A DNA stretch of 40,844 nt from Candidatus Niyogibacteria bacterium RIFCSPLOWO2_01_FULL_45_48 (GCA_001819395.1 MHMQ01000036.1:1-40844), one strand, 5' to 3'. Counted from the first letter of the stretch, positions 1-9,249 are shown. The notes: generated by a model from the letters alone, not told the origin. Made by a program: numbers and translations.

Positions 1-1
1 G

Positions 2-259
2 AGCCGCGATATTTATGATGTTTGGTTTTTCCTTAAAAACAACTGGCCGATAAATAAAGAAATCGTTGAGCAGCGTTCGGGCAAATCATTTAAAGAGATT
101 CTACAAGCAACCGCGGAACAGCTGGAAAAAATGGAGAATCGAAACATTCTGGTCGGTTTGGGAGAGTTTTTGACCGAAAGCCAAAAGGATTGGGCCCGGG
201 CAAAACTCCGCGATGAAACAATCTTTTTATTAAAGGCGCGCTTGGAGAGCGAAAAGTAA
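2..259 (+). CDS. C-terminal fragment of AbiEii/AbiGii-type nucleotidyltransferase toxin (5' end outside window)
   Basis: Frame 2 is open from the window edge to TAA 257-259: SRDIYDVWFFLKNNWPINKEIVEQ..., resembling the RD(I/L)YDxWFxL segment of AbiEii proteins. Confidence 0.6.
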   Translation, partial: SRDIYDVWFFLKNNWPINKEIVEQRSGKSFKEILQATAEQLEKMENRNILVGLGEFLTESQKDWARAKLRDETIFLLKARLESEK

Positions 260-333
260 GACAAAGAACCAAAGATTAAAAATGAAAATGAATATGAACT
301 CTGATCTAACATTTATCACAAACGAAAAATTCA

Positions 334-389
334 CCCCGTAGGAAGCTTTGCTTTCCTTCGAGGCGAATACGCCAGACGGGTGGCGTATT
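334..389. repeat. Dispersed palindromic repeats: CCCCGTAGGAAGCTTTGCTTTCCTTCGAGG followed by AATACGCCA-GACGGG-TGGCGTATT
   Basis: Perfect 9-bp arms at 366-374/381-389; same arms recur at 9236-9259 and 10737-10760. Confidence 0.7.
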
Positions 390-421
390 GGGCGAAAAAG
401 GCGGCTTTAAGACAACATCTC

Positions 422-450
422 TTGACTTTTATATCGGTATCCTATATACT
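422..450 (+). promoter_or_regulatory. Sigma70-like promoter TTGACT-N17-TATACT
   Basis: TTGACT 422-427, TATACT 445-450; ATG of next ORF at 457. Confidence 0.65.
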
Positions 451-456
451 TGGGAT

Positions 457-801
457 ATGAACTTACATATCCCTAAAGAGCCAGAACACGTTAAAAACTG
501 GATGAAGACAGTCGAGGTCAATATAGTTAAAACACCTGGTGTTAACTGGGACAATGTTAACGTTTGGTATGGCAACCAGCTTCCTAAATATCTTTGGGAG
601 CATTGGGGCAATCAACTTAAAACCCAAGGTTTTACTTGGCAGATTTTTCTTAGAGTTTTAAAGCATCGAACTGATGCGGTATTGCTTTGGAATAAAGGAA
701 TAATAAAGTGGGATGATTTAGCTCAAGAATTTATTAATCTAATAGAGGGCCCATTTGGTAAAGAAATCGTGGCTCGATATGCTAAAAATAATCATGAATA
801 A
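457..801 (+). CDS. Hypothetical protein (start revised from 388 to 457)
   Basis: ORF MNLHIPKEPEHVKNWMKTVEV...; promoter placement fits the internal ATG at 457. Confidence 0.65.
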   Translation: MNLHIPKEPEHVKNWMKTVEVNIVKTPGVNWDNVNVWYGNQLPKYLWEHWGNQLKTQGFTWQIFLRVLKHRTDAVLLWNKGIIKWDDLAQEFINLIEGPFGKEIVARYAKNNHE

Positions 802-1288
802 TAGATTTTGGAAAGACCCAAAATTTTTAATTCCGACAATAATTAGTCTTATTTTATTACTTGTAGCAGTAATTTCTATTCCATATTGGTCAATTTGGTT
901 ACCAGGTGTTTTTTCTGGACAAAATAAAAATGAAAAACAAGCTGCTGCGGTAATAACCCCAACAGATCCAATTAATATAGCGGATATTATTAAGCGTATA
1001 GAAAATGCTAAAACATCAGAGGAAGTACAGGATTTACTTGATACTTATAAAAATACGTCAATAATAGGAGAGGGTGAATATTCGAATAAGTGGAGATCGG
1101 AAGACAGCGAGGGACCTAAAATTGGAATAACAGTTGCGAACGGAACAGTTAAATGTAATTTTAGTACCGACTGGCAGAAAAGAATTGAGCTATTGCAGTT
1201 AGGAGATACTATAAATTTTTTGGGAACATTTCGTTTTCTTGAACTTTGGGCCTTATACAATGTGGGCGATTGTTCATTAACCCAATAA
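794..1288 (+). CDS. Single-TM hypothetical protein with possible OB-fold-like C-terminal domain
   Basis: ORF with N-terminal TM (FLIPTIISLILLLVAVISIPYW) and C-terminal beta-rich part; start revised to ATG 794, overlapping the upstream gene. Confidence 0.6.
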   Translation: MNNRFWKDPKFLIPTIISLILLLVAVISIPYWSIWLPGVFSGQNKNEKQAAAVITPTDPINIADIIKRIENAKTSEEVQDLLDTYKNTSIIGEGEYSNKWRSEDSEGPKIGITVANGTVKCNFSTDWQKRIELLQLGDTINFLGTFRFLELWALYNVGDCSLTQ

Positions 1289-1297
1289 GTAAATCTC

Positions 1298-3403
1298 ATG
1301 CAATTATCTGACAATGAAAAAAGGGATATTGTGAAATACTTGGAAGCGGGGAAACCGCTTCCGGAGAAGTATCGCTTTTTGCTTTTTGATGATGATCGTG
1401 AAGTTGAGCTGGTTTGGAATGGAAAGACAAATGAGGTAACGAATGTTGTCTTGCCTTTTCAAGTTATTGAGCAAATAGACGAGCCGAGAAGTGATGCGAA
1501 ATTTGGCAATCAAAATTCTCTTTTTGACACTTCCGGGCGACAAATAACCGGATGGACGAATAAATTGATTTGGGGAGACAATAAACTGATTCTCTCCTCT
1601 CTCAAAAATGGACCGCTTCGCAAAGAAATAGAAGCGCAAGGCGGTTTGAAATTGATTTACATTGACCCTCCGTTTGATGTCGGGGCGGATTTTTCAATGG
1701 ATATAAAAATCGGCGATGGCGAGGACGAAGAAAGTTTTACTAAAAAGCCGTCAGTGATAGAAGAAATTGCCTATCGCGACACTTGGGGTAAGGGTGCAGA
1801 TAGTTTTATCGCCATGATTTATGAACGATTAAAACTCATGCACGATTTACTTGCGGATGATGGGAGTATCTATGTGCACTGTGATTGGAGGTTAACTGGA
1901 CATCTGCGCCTTGTTATGGATGAATTATTTGGAATTGATAATTTTGTAAATGAGATTATTTGGTCTTACCCTGATAAGCTGCAAGGGAATATAAATGGGT
2001 TACCTAAAAATCATGATACGGTATTATTTTACACAAAAGGGAAAGGATATATTTGGAATGGGGTGAAGATTAAACTTGATAAGTCTCGAAAAATTAATGC
2101 GCGAATTTGGAATCCAGTAACAGGAAAACTAGATACAAAAAAGGACGAATACGGAAAAGTCATTTATAACGAGTATTCAACAAAAAATGCGGATGATGTT
2201 TGGATTATTCCACAGGCCGAAGTAACAAAAAAAGATAATACTGGGTATCCGACAGAGAAGCCAATTACATTGCTTGAACGAATTATAAAAGCCTCCTCCA
2301 ACGAGGGCGACCTTGTTGCTGATTTTTTCTGCGGTTCTGGAACCACCCTCGCTGTTGCAGAAAAACTTGGCAGAAAATGGATCGGTTCTGATTTGGGTAA
2401 ATTTAGTATTCACACTTCTCGTAAACGATTGATTGGTACGCAAAGAGAAATGAAAAAGGAAAGCAAAAATTTCCGTGCTTTTGAAATTTTGAATGTCGGC
2501 AGATACGAAAGAGAGAATTTTCTTGCGACAAATGACGATTTGCGAGCGGAAGAAAAATCAAAACAAGCTGAAGGAAAAGAAAAGGAATTTATAAAACTTA
2601 TACTTTCTGCTTACAAAGCAGAGCCAGTTGAGTCCTTTGAAGCCCTGGTGGGCAAAAAGCGTGATAGGTTGGTCGCGGTTGGGCCAATCAATGCGCCGGT
2701 ATCTGAAAATTTTGTAGCGCAAGTAGTTAAAGAATGTGAAGATAAAAAAATAACTAAAGTAGATGTATTGGGTTTTGACTGGGAGATGGGTTTTGATAGA
2801 CACGAATTTAGAGGCGGCGGTATTGATATCGCGTTTAAAATAATTCCACGAGAGGTTTTTGATAAAAAGGCGGTAGAAAAGGGGCAAGTGAAGTTTTATG
2901 ATGTCGCTTTTATAGAAGCAAAGCCGATTGTAAAAGGACGAGGAAATGACAAAGAAATTTCCATCGAACTCACCGACTTTTCCGTCTTTTATAATCAAGA
3001 TGATTCCGGCGAAATAGCCGAGGCATTGCGCCCCGGCGGATCTAAAGTGGTGGTAGAAGATGGTCAAGTGGTAAAAATCTCAAAAGATAAGAAGACGGAA
3101 GAAATCTCAAAGGAGGTTTTGACTAAAAAATGGAGCGACTGGATTGACTATTGGGCGGTAGATTTTGATTTCGCGAGCAGAAAGGAAATCATCAAAGTAA
3201 TGGAAGATGGCAAGGAAAAAGAAGTTTGGACCGGTGACTATATTTTTGACAATGAATGGCAGAGTTTCCGCACAAAAAAGAACAGAAATCTTGACCTTGT
3301 TACTTCCCCAAAGGTAGCGACAAAAGGCAAGCACAAAATAGCCGTAAAGGTCGTAGATATTTTCGGGAATGATACTACTAAAGTAATTGAAGTAAAAATA
3401 TGA
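1298..3403 (+). CDS. Type III-like DNA adenine methyltransferase (Mod)
   Basis: Motif IV LIYIDPPF precedes motif I DFFCGSGTT (beta-class order); 701 aa; neighbouring Res. Confidence 0.9.
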   Translation: MQLSDNEKRDIVKYLEAGKPLPEKYRFLLFDDDREVELVWNGKTNEVTNVVLPFQVIEQIDEPRSDAKFGNQNSLFDTSGRQITGWTNKLIWGDNKLILSSLKNGPLRKEIEAQGGLKLIYIDPPFDVGADFSMDIKIGDGEDEESFTKKPSVIEEIAYRDTWGKGADSFIAMIYERLKLMHDLLADDGSIYVHCDWRLTGHLRLVMDELFGIDNFVNEIIWSYPDKLQGNINGLPKNHDTVLFYTKGKGYIWNGVKIKLDKSRKINARIWNPVTGKLDTKKDEYGKVIYNEYSTKNADDVWIIPQAEVTKKDNTGYPTEKPITLLERIIKASSNEGDLVADFFCGSGTTLAVAEKLGRKWIGSDLGKFSIHTSRKRLIGTQREMKKESKNFRAFEILNVGRYERENFLATNDDLRAEEKSKQAEGKEKEFIKLILSAYKAEPVESFEALVGKKRDRLVAVGPINAPVSENFVAQVVKECEDKKITKVDVLGFDWEMGFDRHEFRGGGIDIAFKIIPREVFDKKAVEKGQVKFYDVAFIEAKPIVKGRGNDKEISIELTDFSVFYNQDDSGEIAEALRPGGSKVVVEDGQVVKISKDKKTEEISKEVLTKKWSDWIDYWAVDFDFASRKEIIKVMEDGKEKEVWTGDYIFDNEWQSFRTKKNRNLDLVTSPKVATKGKHKIAVKVVDIFGNDTTKVIEVKI

Positions 3404-4845
3404 GTATGGAACAAAAAGATTTTGAAAAATTAATCAAGGATTTATCTGCACTTCCCACAGAGACCGAATCAGTGGAATTTAAAGAAAATCATTTTACCAA
3501 GGAAGAAATTGGTAAAAGAATATCTGCTCTTTCAAATGCTGCAAACTTGCATGACCAAAAATATGGCTATTTAATTTTTGGTATTCAAGACACGACCCAC
3601 AAAATAATGGGTACGACATTTATCCCATCTCAGGAGAGAGTTGGCAACGAAGAATTGGAGTTTTGGCTTTCAAAAAATATTAATCCAAAAATTGACTTTC
3701 GAATCTATGAACAATCATTCGAAGATAAAAAAATAGCACTTTTTATTATTCCTCCTGCCATAAACCAGCCAGTAAAATTTCAAAATATTGCATATATAAG
3801 AGTTGGATCAACGACACCCAAACTCTCTGATTACCCAGATAAAGAAAGTAAGATTTGGAATAATATCAATCGAAAAAGCTTTGAAAAAGGAATAGCGAAA
3901 GAACACTTAACCGTGTCGGAAGTCTTGAAATTACTTGATTATGGTAAATATTTTTCTTTAACTAAACAAGAGTTACCTTCTGAAACTAACCTGTTCGTTG
4001 AGAAAATGATTCAACACGGCCTAGTTAAAAAAGTCTTTGATGATAGTTATGACATTACCAATTTAGGTGCTATTTTATTCGCAAAGAATTTAGTAGATTT
4101 CCCAACAGTGAAAAGAAAATCTGTCAGAGTAGTAATTTACAAAGGAAATACAAGAGTTGATAGAGTAAAAGAACAAGAAGGTTCTTTTGGCTATGCAATC
4201 TCTTTCGAAAGTTTGCTGGATTACATTAATGATAAATTACCCCAGAATGAAGATATTTCTAGATCATTAAGAAAAGAAGTAAAAATGTATCCAGAAGTGG
4301 CAATCCGTGAGTTCGTTGCGAATGCTCTCATACACCAAGATTTGTCGATTTCGGGTGCTGGTCCTATGATAGAAATTTTTGACGACCGTATAGAAATAAC
4401 AAATACAGGAGAACCGCTTATAGATACTGATAGATTTATTGACCATCCTCCCCGTTCCCGCAACGAAGATATGGCGTCATTTATGCGTCAAATTGGTGTA
4501 TGTGAAGAGGGAGGGACCGGAATCGATCGAGCTTTAATAAATATCGCGCTCTTCCAATTACCCGCTCCTAACTTTCAAAAATTTGATAATTTTACTCGAG
4601 TTACGCTATACGCGCGGAAAGAACTCAAGGATATGACGATCGATGATAAGGTGCGAGCTTGTTTTCAACACTGTGTTTTGAAATATGTTGAAAATTTAAG
4701 AATGACAAATGCAACATTACGAGAGCGATTAGGTATTGGTGAGAAAAATTATCCCGCCGCTTCGGCAATCATAAAGGCCACAACAGAAAAAGGCCTAATT
4801 AAGGAATCGGAAAGACCCAAGGAATATGTACCAATATGGGCATGA
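3400..4845 (+). CDS. AlbA_2/Schlafen-like putative DNA-binding protein with C-terminal HATPase_c_4-like domain
   Basis: N-term ESVEFKENH...ISALSNAANLHDQKYGYLIFGI typical of AlbA_2; later REFVANALIHQDLS...DDRIEITNTGEP; ATGA overlap with the mod stop. Confidence 0.8.
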   Translation: MSMEQKDFEKLIKDLSALPTETESVEFKENHFTKEEIGKRISALSNAANLHDQKYGYLIFGIQDTTHKIMGTTFIPSQERVGNEELEFWLSKNINPKIDFRIYEQSFEDKKIALFIIPPAINQPVKFQNIAYIRVGSTTPKLSDYPDKESKIWNNINRKSFEKGIAKEHLTVSEVLKLLDYGKYFSLTKQELPSETNLFVEKMIQHGLVKKVFDDSYDITNLGAILFAKNLVDFPTVKRKSVRVVIYKGNTRVDRVKEQEGSFGYAISFESLLDYINDKLPQNEDISRSLRKEVKMYPEVAIREFVANALIHQDLSISGAGPMIEIFDDRIEITNTGEPLIDTDRFIDHPPRSRNEDMASFMRQIGVCEEGGTGIDRALINIALFQLPAPNFQKFDNFTRVTLYARKELKDMTIDDKVRACFQHCVLKYVENLRMTNATLRERLGIGEKNYPAASAIIKATTEKGLIKESERPKEYVPIWA

Positions 4846-4939
4846 TAATCATGTAGTAAACTTATCAACAATCACATGAAAACCACCAAAATCCCTTTAT
4901 TTAAGCTAGAAAAGCATGTAGTGGGCATGTAGTAAAATC

Positions 4940-7630
4940 ATGGCTTTACACAAAGACTTTCCAAAAGACCCATACGCGATACTTGACCCGAATATTCGGT
5001 GGTTTCCTGCTGATGAAGCATTGAGAGAAAAAGGGTTTGATAAGCTCATTCCTCCTCTGGTGGCTGATTTACGAAAAAAAGTAAAAGAATGGCGAGATAA
5101 AAATTACGATGGAGCAAGCGATACTTCTAAATCACTTTTGAATTGGTGGTTTAAGGAGGAACATATTTTATATGACCAACACGGAGTATCTTCTCATTTC
5201 AAATACTATTTCGCACAAAGAGAGGCTTTGGAAACAGTCGTATGGCTTTATGAAGTGGCGAAAGTAAAAGATAAATACGATCTCATTCGCTATAATTCTA
5301 CTGGTGTATTAAGTCCGCAGATGTTTACCGAGGAGTGGCTTCGCTTTGTCATTAAAATGGCGACTGGCGCGGGCAAGACCAAAGTAATGAGTCTAGTTGT
5401 TGCATGGGCATATTTTCATAAAAAATATGAGAAAAATTCAAGTTTGGCAAAGAATTTTCTTTTGATAACACCGAATGTCATTGTTTTTGAAAGAATAAAA
5501 AATGATTTTGGAGGCTTAAAAATATTTTTTAGCGATCCTGTTTTGCCGGATAACGGCTATCATGGGCAAAACTGGCAGGACGATTTTCAGATGACTCTCC
5601 ATTTGCAAGACGATTTGCGCAATGTTTCTGATACTGGAAATATATTTTTGACTAACATCCACAGAGTTTTTGAGGGTTATATACACGAAGCGAGCGCAGA
5701 AGATGCGGACACCTCGCGATACTTCTTGGGCGACAATCCTGTTACAAAAACAAGCGACTCTACTGTCGATTTGGGAATGATCGTAAGAGATATTGATGAA
5801 CTTATTGTAATCAATGACGAAGCACACCATTTGCACGACCATAAATCGGCTTGGGTTAAATCTGTTACAGACATAGACAATCGACTAAAACAGAAAGGCG
5901 CGGGGCTATCTTTACAGCTTGACCTCACAGCTACGCCCAGAAAAAATGACGGCTCTATTTTTGTGCAAACCATTTCCGATTATCCTCTTGTTGAAGCAAT
6001 ACATCAGAGAGTTGTAAAAAATCCGGTTGTGCCAGACGCGGCTAGCCGAGGAAAGCTAAAAGAAAATCAAAGCACGCTGTTTAGTGAAAAATACAGGGAT
6101 TATATAAATCTTGGTATTGAAGAATGGAAAAAAACATACGAAGTATTAAAACTGATGGGTAAAAAATCCATTCTTTTTATCATGACCAATGATACAAAGA
6201 ATTGTGATGAGGTGGCAGAATATGTTGAAACAAGTTTTAAAGAGTTAAGGGGCGCGGTTTTGACTATCCATACGAATAAGAGCGGAGAAATTTCGGAAAG
6301 CGTGTCCGGTAAAAGTAAAGAGGAGTTGGATGTGCTTAGAAAACAAGCGAATGAAATTGATGGTTGGGAAAGCCCGTTCAAAGTAATTATTTCTGTGATG
6401 ATGTTGAAAGAAGGTTGGGATGTAAAAAATGTAACGACCATTGTTGGGCTACGACCATATGCCGCCGATTCAAAAATTCTACCCGAACAGACTCTCGGAC
6501 GAGGACTCCGCAGAATGTTTTTTGGGAGAGACGATGTTGAGGAGTATGTGAGCGTTGTGGGAACTCCTGCTTTTATGGACTTTGTTGAGTCAATCAAAGG
6601 CGAGGGCGTTATTCTTGAGAAGAAAGCGATGGGAACAGGAGCGAAGCCAATATCCCCGATGGTGATTGAGGTTGATAAGGATAATCCAAAAAAGGATATT
6701 GAGAAACTTGATATAGAGATTCCGGTGATGTCCCCCAGAATTCAGAGGGAATATAAAAATCTCGCCGAGCTGGATGTTTCTAAATTTGGGAATAAAAAAG
6801 TCAAAGTTAAAACTTTTTCTGAAGAAGAAAAACGAGAAATTGTGTTTAAGGATGTTGTTGGTGAAAAAACTCATCACACAACAATACTTTCGGGAGATAT
6901 AGAGCCAGATTATCAAAGCGTTGTCGGATTTTTTGCACAAGCAATAATGCGAGAACTACGGCTGTTTGGTTGCTACGATATTTTATTCGGCAAAGTAAGA
7001 GAGTTTTTGCAGAATAATATGTTTGATAGTCCTGTGAATTTGTCAGACTTAAATGTTTTAAGAAACTTGTCAGAAGTTGAATATATACGGCTCATTAAAG
7101 ATTCTTTCAAGAAAGCTATCAATGATCTCACCGTGGAAGATAAGGGAGATACGGAAATAAAAAATTATATAAAAATCAGCGAAGCAAGACCCTTTGTCGT
7201 TAATGACAAATCATATTTAATACCAAAAAAATCAGTTTTCAATAAAATTGTCGGGGACAGTGATTTTGAGCTGGTATTTTCGGATTTTCTTGAAAATTGT
7301 GATGATGTAATTTCTTTCGCAAAAAACTTTCAAAACAAGGAAGCGAGCGCGCTTAGGATTGAGTATAAAAATTCAGAAGGATTTATTGCTACCTACTACC
7401 CCGATTTCTTTGTCAAGAAAGATGAAAAGATTGTTTATATTGTTGAGACAAAAGGACGAGAAGAAAATAATGACAAGCTAAAATTTGAAAGACTGCAAAA
7501 GTGGTGTGAGGATGTGAACAATCGGCAGAATAGAGTTGTCTACAAGGCGCTTTATATCAAACAGGAAGAATGGAAAAAGGATAGATTTAAAAACTTTGAT
7601 GAAGTGGTAAGAGTGTTTGATCTAAAATAA
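4940..7630 (+). CDS. Type III-like restriction endonuclease subunit (Res): SF2 helicase plus C-terminal nuclease
   Basis: Walker A KMATGAGKTKVM, NDEAHH box, LGRGLRRM motif VI, C-terminal YYPDFFVKKDEKIVYIVETKG PD-(D/E)XK. Confidence 0.9.
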   Translation: MALHKDFPKDPYAILDPNIRWFPADEALREKGFDKLIPPLVADLRKKVKEWRDKNYDGASDTSKSLLNWWFKEEHILYDQHGVSSHFKYYFAQREALETVVWLYEVAKVKDKYDLIRYNSTGVLSPQMFTEEWLRFVIKMATGAGKTKVMSLVVAWAYFHKKYEKNSSLAKNFLLITPNVIVFERIKNDFGGLKIFFSDPVLPDNGYHGQNWQDDFQMTLHLQDDLRNVSDTGNIFLTNIHRVFEGYIHEASAEDADTSRYFLGDNPVTKTSDSTVDLGMIVRDIDELIVINDEAHHLHDHKSAWVKSVTDIDNRLKQKGAGLSLQLDLTATPRKNDGSIFVQTISDYPLVEAIHQRVVKNPVVPDAASRGKLKENQSTLFSEKYRDYINLGIEEWKKTYEVLKLMGKKSILFIMTNDTKNCDEVAEYVETSFKELRGAVLTIHTNKSGEISESVSGKSKEELDVLRKQANEIDGWESPFKVIISVMMLKEGWDVKNVTTIVGLRPYAADSKILPEQTLGRGLRRMFFGRDDVEEYVSVVGTPAFMDFVESIKGEGVILEKKAMGTGAKPISPMVIEVDKDNPKKDIEKLDIEIPVMSPRIQREYKNLAELDVSKFGNKKVKVKTFSEEEKREIVFKDVVGEKTHHTTILSGDIEPDYQSVVGFFAQAIMRELRLFGCYDILFGKVREFLQNNMFDSPVNLSDLNVLRNLSEVEYIRLIKDSFKKAINDLTVEDKGDTEIKNYIKISEARPFVVNDKSYLIPKKSVFNKIVGDSDFELVFSDFLENCDDVISFAKNFQNKEASALRIEYKNSEGFIATYYPDFFVKKDEKIVYIVETKGREENNDKLKFERLQKWCEDVNNRQNRVVYKALYIKQEEWKKDRFKNFDEVVRVFDLK

Positions 7631-7651
7631 TATACCCGATTGGCCAACAAA

Positions 7652-7686
7652 CCCCAGCAGTAGAACGCGAAGCGTTCACTACGGGG
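7652..7686. repeat. Imperfect palindromic repeat CCCCAGCAGTAGAACGCGAAGCGTTCACTACGGGG
   Basis: Nested dyad (CCCC/GGGG, GTAG/CTAC, GAACGC-GAA-GCGTTC). Confidence 0.6.
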
Positions 7687-7722
7687 CAAGAAAACTCGGA
7701 GAAGTGTTAAAATAAATTTATT

Positions 7723-8340
7723 ATGATAAATGATGTTTTAGAACAACTAGCAGAGGATTATTTCCGGCATTTGGGATATTTTACGCAACACAATGTAAAA
7801 TATCGTCCGAACAGACGAGGACCGGCTTATAACGTTCACTCGGACGTTGATATTGTTGCTGTTCATCCTAAGAAAAAAAGTATAGATAGAGTCATTGTAG
7901 TAAGTTGCAAATCTTGGCACGGAGGACTACATATTATGAGAGAACTAAAACGGCTAAAAGAAAATTATCGGAGGACCAGACAAACCTTTCGAGAACTTGC
8001 TATGCCTGTTTGGTCCCGGGCCTTAAAAAATAAAATAAAGGAAATAACTGGTCAAAAGAGATTTGTTTTTTATATTATTTGTGTTTCCTATGACCATGGA
8101 TATAAAAAAATGTGGGAGGAAAATAAAATATTTAAGAGAAATTTAAGCGGGTGTAAAATTAAGTTGCTTGATTTCAAAACCATGATTGAGGGAGTTAAGG
8201 AAGAGGCTTCCGGCATCACTCCCGCCCATAGCGAGCTTACCCGCTTGTTGCAATTTATTAATCACAGCGGAGGAAATATAAATTATAATCAAGTCAGCCC
8301 TTCAACTCGACTTAGATCAAGTAAAAAACTTAAAAAATAA
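7723..8340 (+). CDS. PD-(D/E)XK-like putative nuclease-related protein (paralog-like 1)
   Basis: EQLAEDYFRHLGYFTQHNVKYR...SDVDIVAVHPKKK...VIVVSCKSW: D...(S)xK core. Confidence 0.6.
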   Translation: MINDVLEQLAEDYFRHLGYFTQHNVKYRPNRRGPAYNVHSDVDIVAVHPKKKSIDRVIVVSCKSWHGGLHIMRELKRLKENYRRTRQTFRELAMPVWSRALKNKIKEITGQKRFVFYIICVSYDHGYKKMWEENKIFKRNLSGCKIKLLDFKTMIEGVKEEASGITPAHSELTRLLQFINHSGGNINYNQVSPSTRLRSSKKLKK

Positions 8341-8344
8341 ATTT

Positions 8345-8854
8345 ATGAATTTTTTAGAAGAGTTAACGGCTGAATGGCACGAATACAAGGGATTCTTTGT
8401 GCGTCGTAATATAAGATTTGGCGGCGCCGCTGGCGAATCTACGGGCGGTCATAGTGGCGATATAGATGTCTTGGCTTATCGACCAAAAGACAACACCCTT
8501 CTACATGTCGAAACTTCGTCTGATTACGATTCCTGGGAGGGTCGGAGGATAAGATTTACTGGTAAAAAGTTTACCGAACTTGCGATGGCGGAATGTGTCA
8601 AGGTGGTCGGATTTACTCCCAAAGTTATTAAACGCATTGCAATTGTCAGCCACACAAGGAAGCCGGCTGGCCTTAAGTGGCAAACAAAAAATGGATTGCC
8701 CATTGAGATTATTGACATTCCAACTTTTATTACAATAATTCTAGACGAACTTCGAGATAAAAAACATGCCAGACAAGTCGGTATTTCCGAGCAGTTACCA
8801 TTACTGCGAGCGATGCACTACGCTGTTAGCTATGGTCAAAAATTAAAAAAATAA
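8345..8854 (+). CDS. PD-(D/E)XK-like protein (paralog-like 2)
   Basis: EELTAEWHEYKGFFVRRNIRFGG...GDIDVLAYRPKDNTLLHVETSS: D...ExS core. Confidence 0.55.
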   Translation: MNFLEELTAEWHEYKGFFVRRNIRFGGAAGESTGGHSGDIDVLAYRPKDNTLLHVETSSDYDSWEGRRIRFTGKKFTELAMAECVKVVGFTPKVIKRIAIVSHTRKPAGLKWQTKNGLPIEIIDIPTFITIILDELRDKKHARQVGISEQLPLLRAMHYAVSYGQKLKK

Positions 8855-8897
8855 ATTTATAACCTCGATTTTAATTTTCATAATTATCATTCTTGTC

Positions 8898-9200
8898 GTG
8901 GCGGTTGTGGCGCTGGCGGTTTACGCGCGTAAAGAAGCGAGAAAACACGGGACAAGTACCAAAGAAGAATTTGTCGGTATCTGCAAATCGGCGGTTGAGA
9001 CGGCTTCACAAAAAGAGGCACGAAAAGAGAGCGCGCTCGCGCTTTTGCGCGAGCGCGGCGAACTCGGCAATTCCGAAATTCGGGCGATGCTTGGAGTCGC
9101 GAGCCGCACGGCCGTGCGCTATTTGGACGAACTGGAAGCGGAAGGTAAAGTAGAACAAATCGGCAAAATCGGCCACTCCGTTACTTACCGTTTGAAATAA
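8898..9200 (+). CDS. Winged-helix/HTH protein, copy 1 (start codon uncertain)
   Basis: C-term LLRERGELGNSEIRAMLGVASRTAVRYLDELEAEGKVEQIGK HTH; identical C-terminal module in copy 2; frame is open upstream through a TM-like stretch to about 8853 without ATG. Confidence 0.55.
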   Translation: MAVVALAVYARKEARKHGTSTKEEFVGICKSAVETASQKEARKESALALLRERGELGNSEIRAMLGVASRTAVRYLDELEAEGKVEQIGKIGHSVTYRLK

Positions 9201-9249
9201 CATCATTACAAACTCCAGTTTGTAATGATGTCGTGAATACGCCACCCGC
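8964..9249 (+). repeat. Direct repeat copy 1 (286 bp; second copy at 10465-10750)
   Basis: Both copies read identical from GAAGAATTTGTCGGT to ...GCCACCCGC, constant offset 1501. Confidence 0.9.
9201..9230. repeat. Perfect inverted repeat CATCATTACAAACT-CC-AGTTTGTAATGATG
   Basis: 14-bp perfect arms immediately after the stop codon; no T-tract. Confidence 0.8.

Noticed and set aside
13-312. Minus-strand ORFs opposite the AbiEii-like tail
   Set aside because: No family resemblance; shadow ORFs of the + strand coding frame
388-456. Extended N-terminus of the 388-801 ORF
   Set aside because: Overlaps the palindrome end and the promoter TTGACT-N17-TATACT; ATG 457 is the more likely start
2558-3067. 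169-aa minus-strand ORF within mod
   Set aside because: Antisense to a well-supported methyltransferase; low-complexity Phe/Tyr-rich translation
8893-9153. 86-aa alternative-frame ORF in the HTH repeat (also 10394-10654)
   Set aside because: Arg-rich out-of-frame reading of the HTH coding region; duplicated only because the DNA repeat is duplicated
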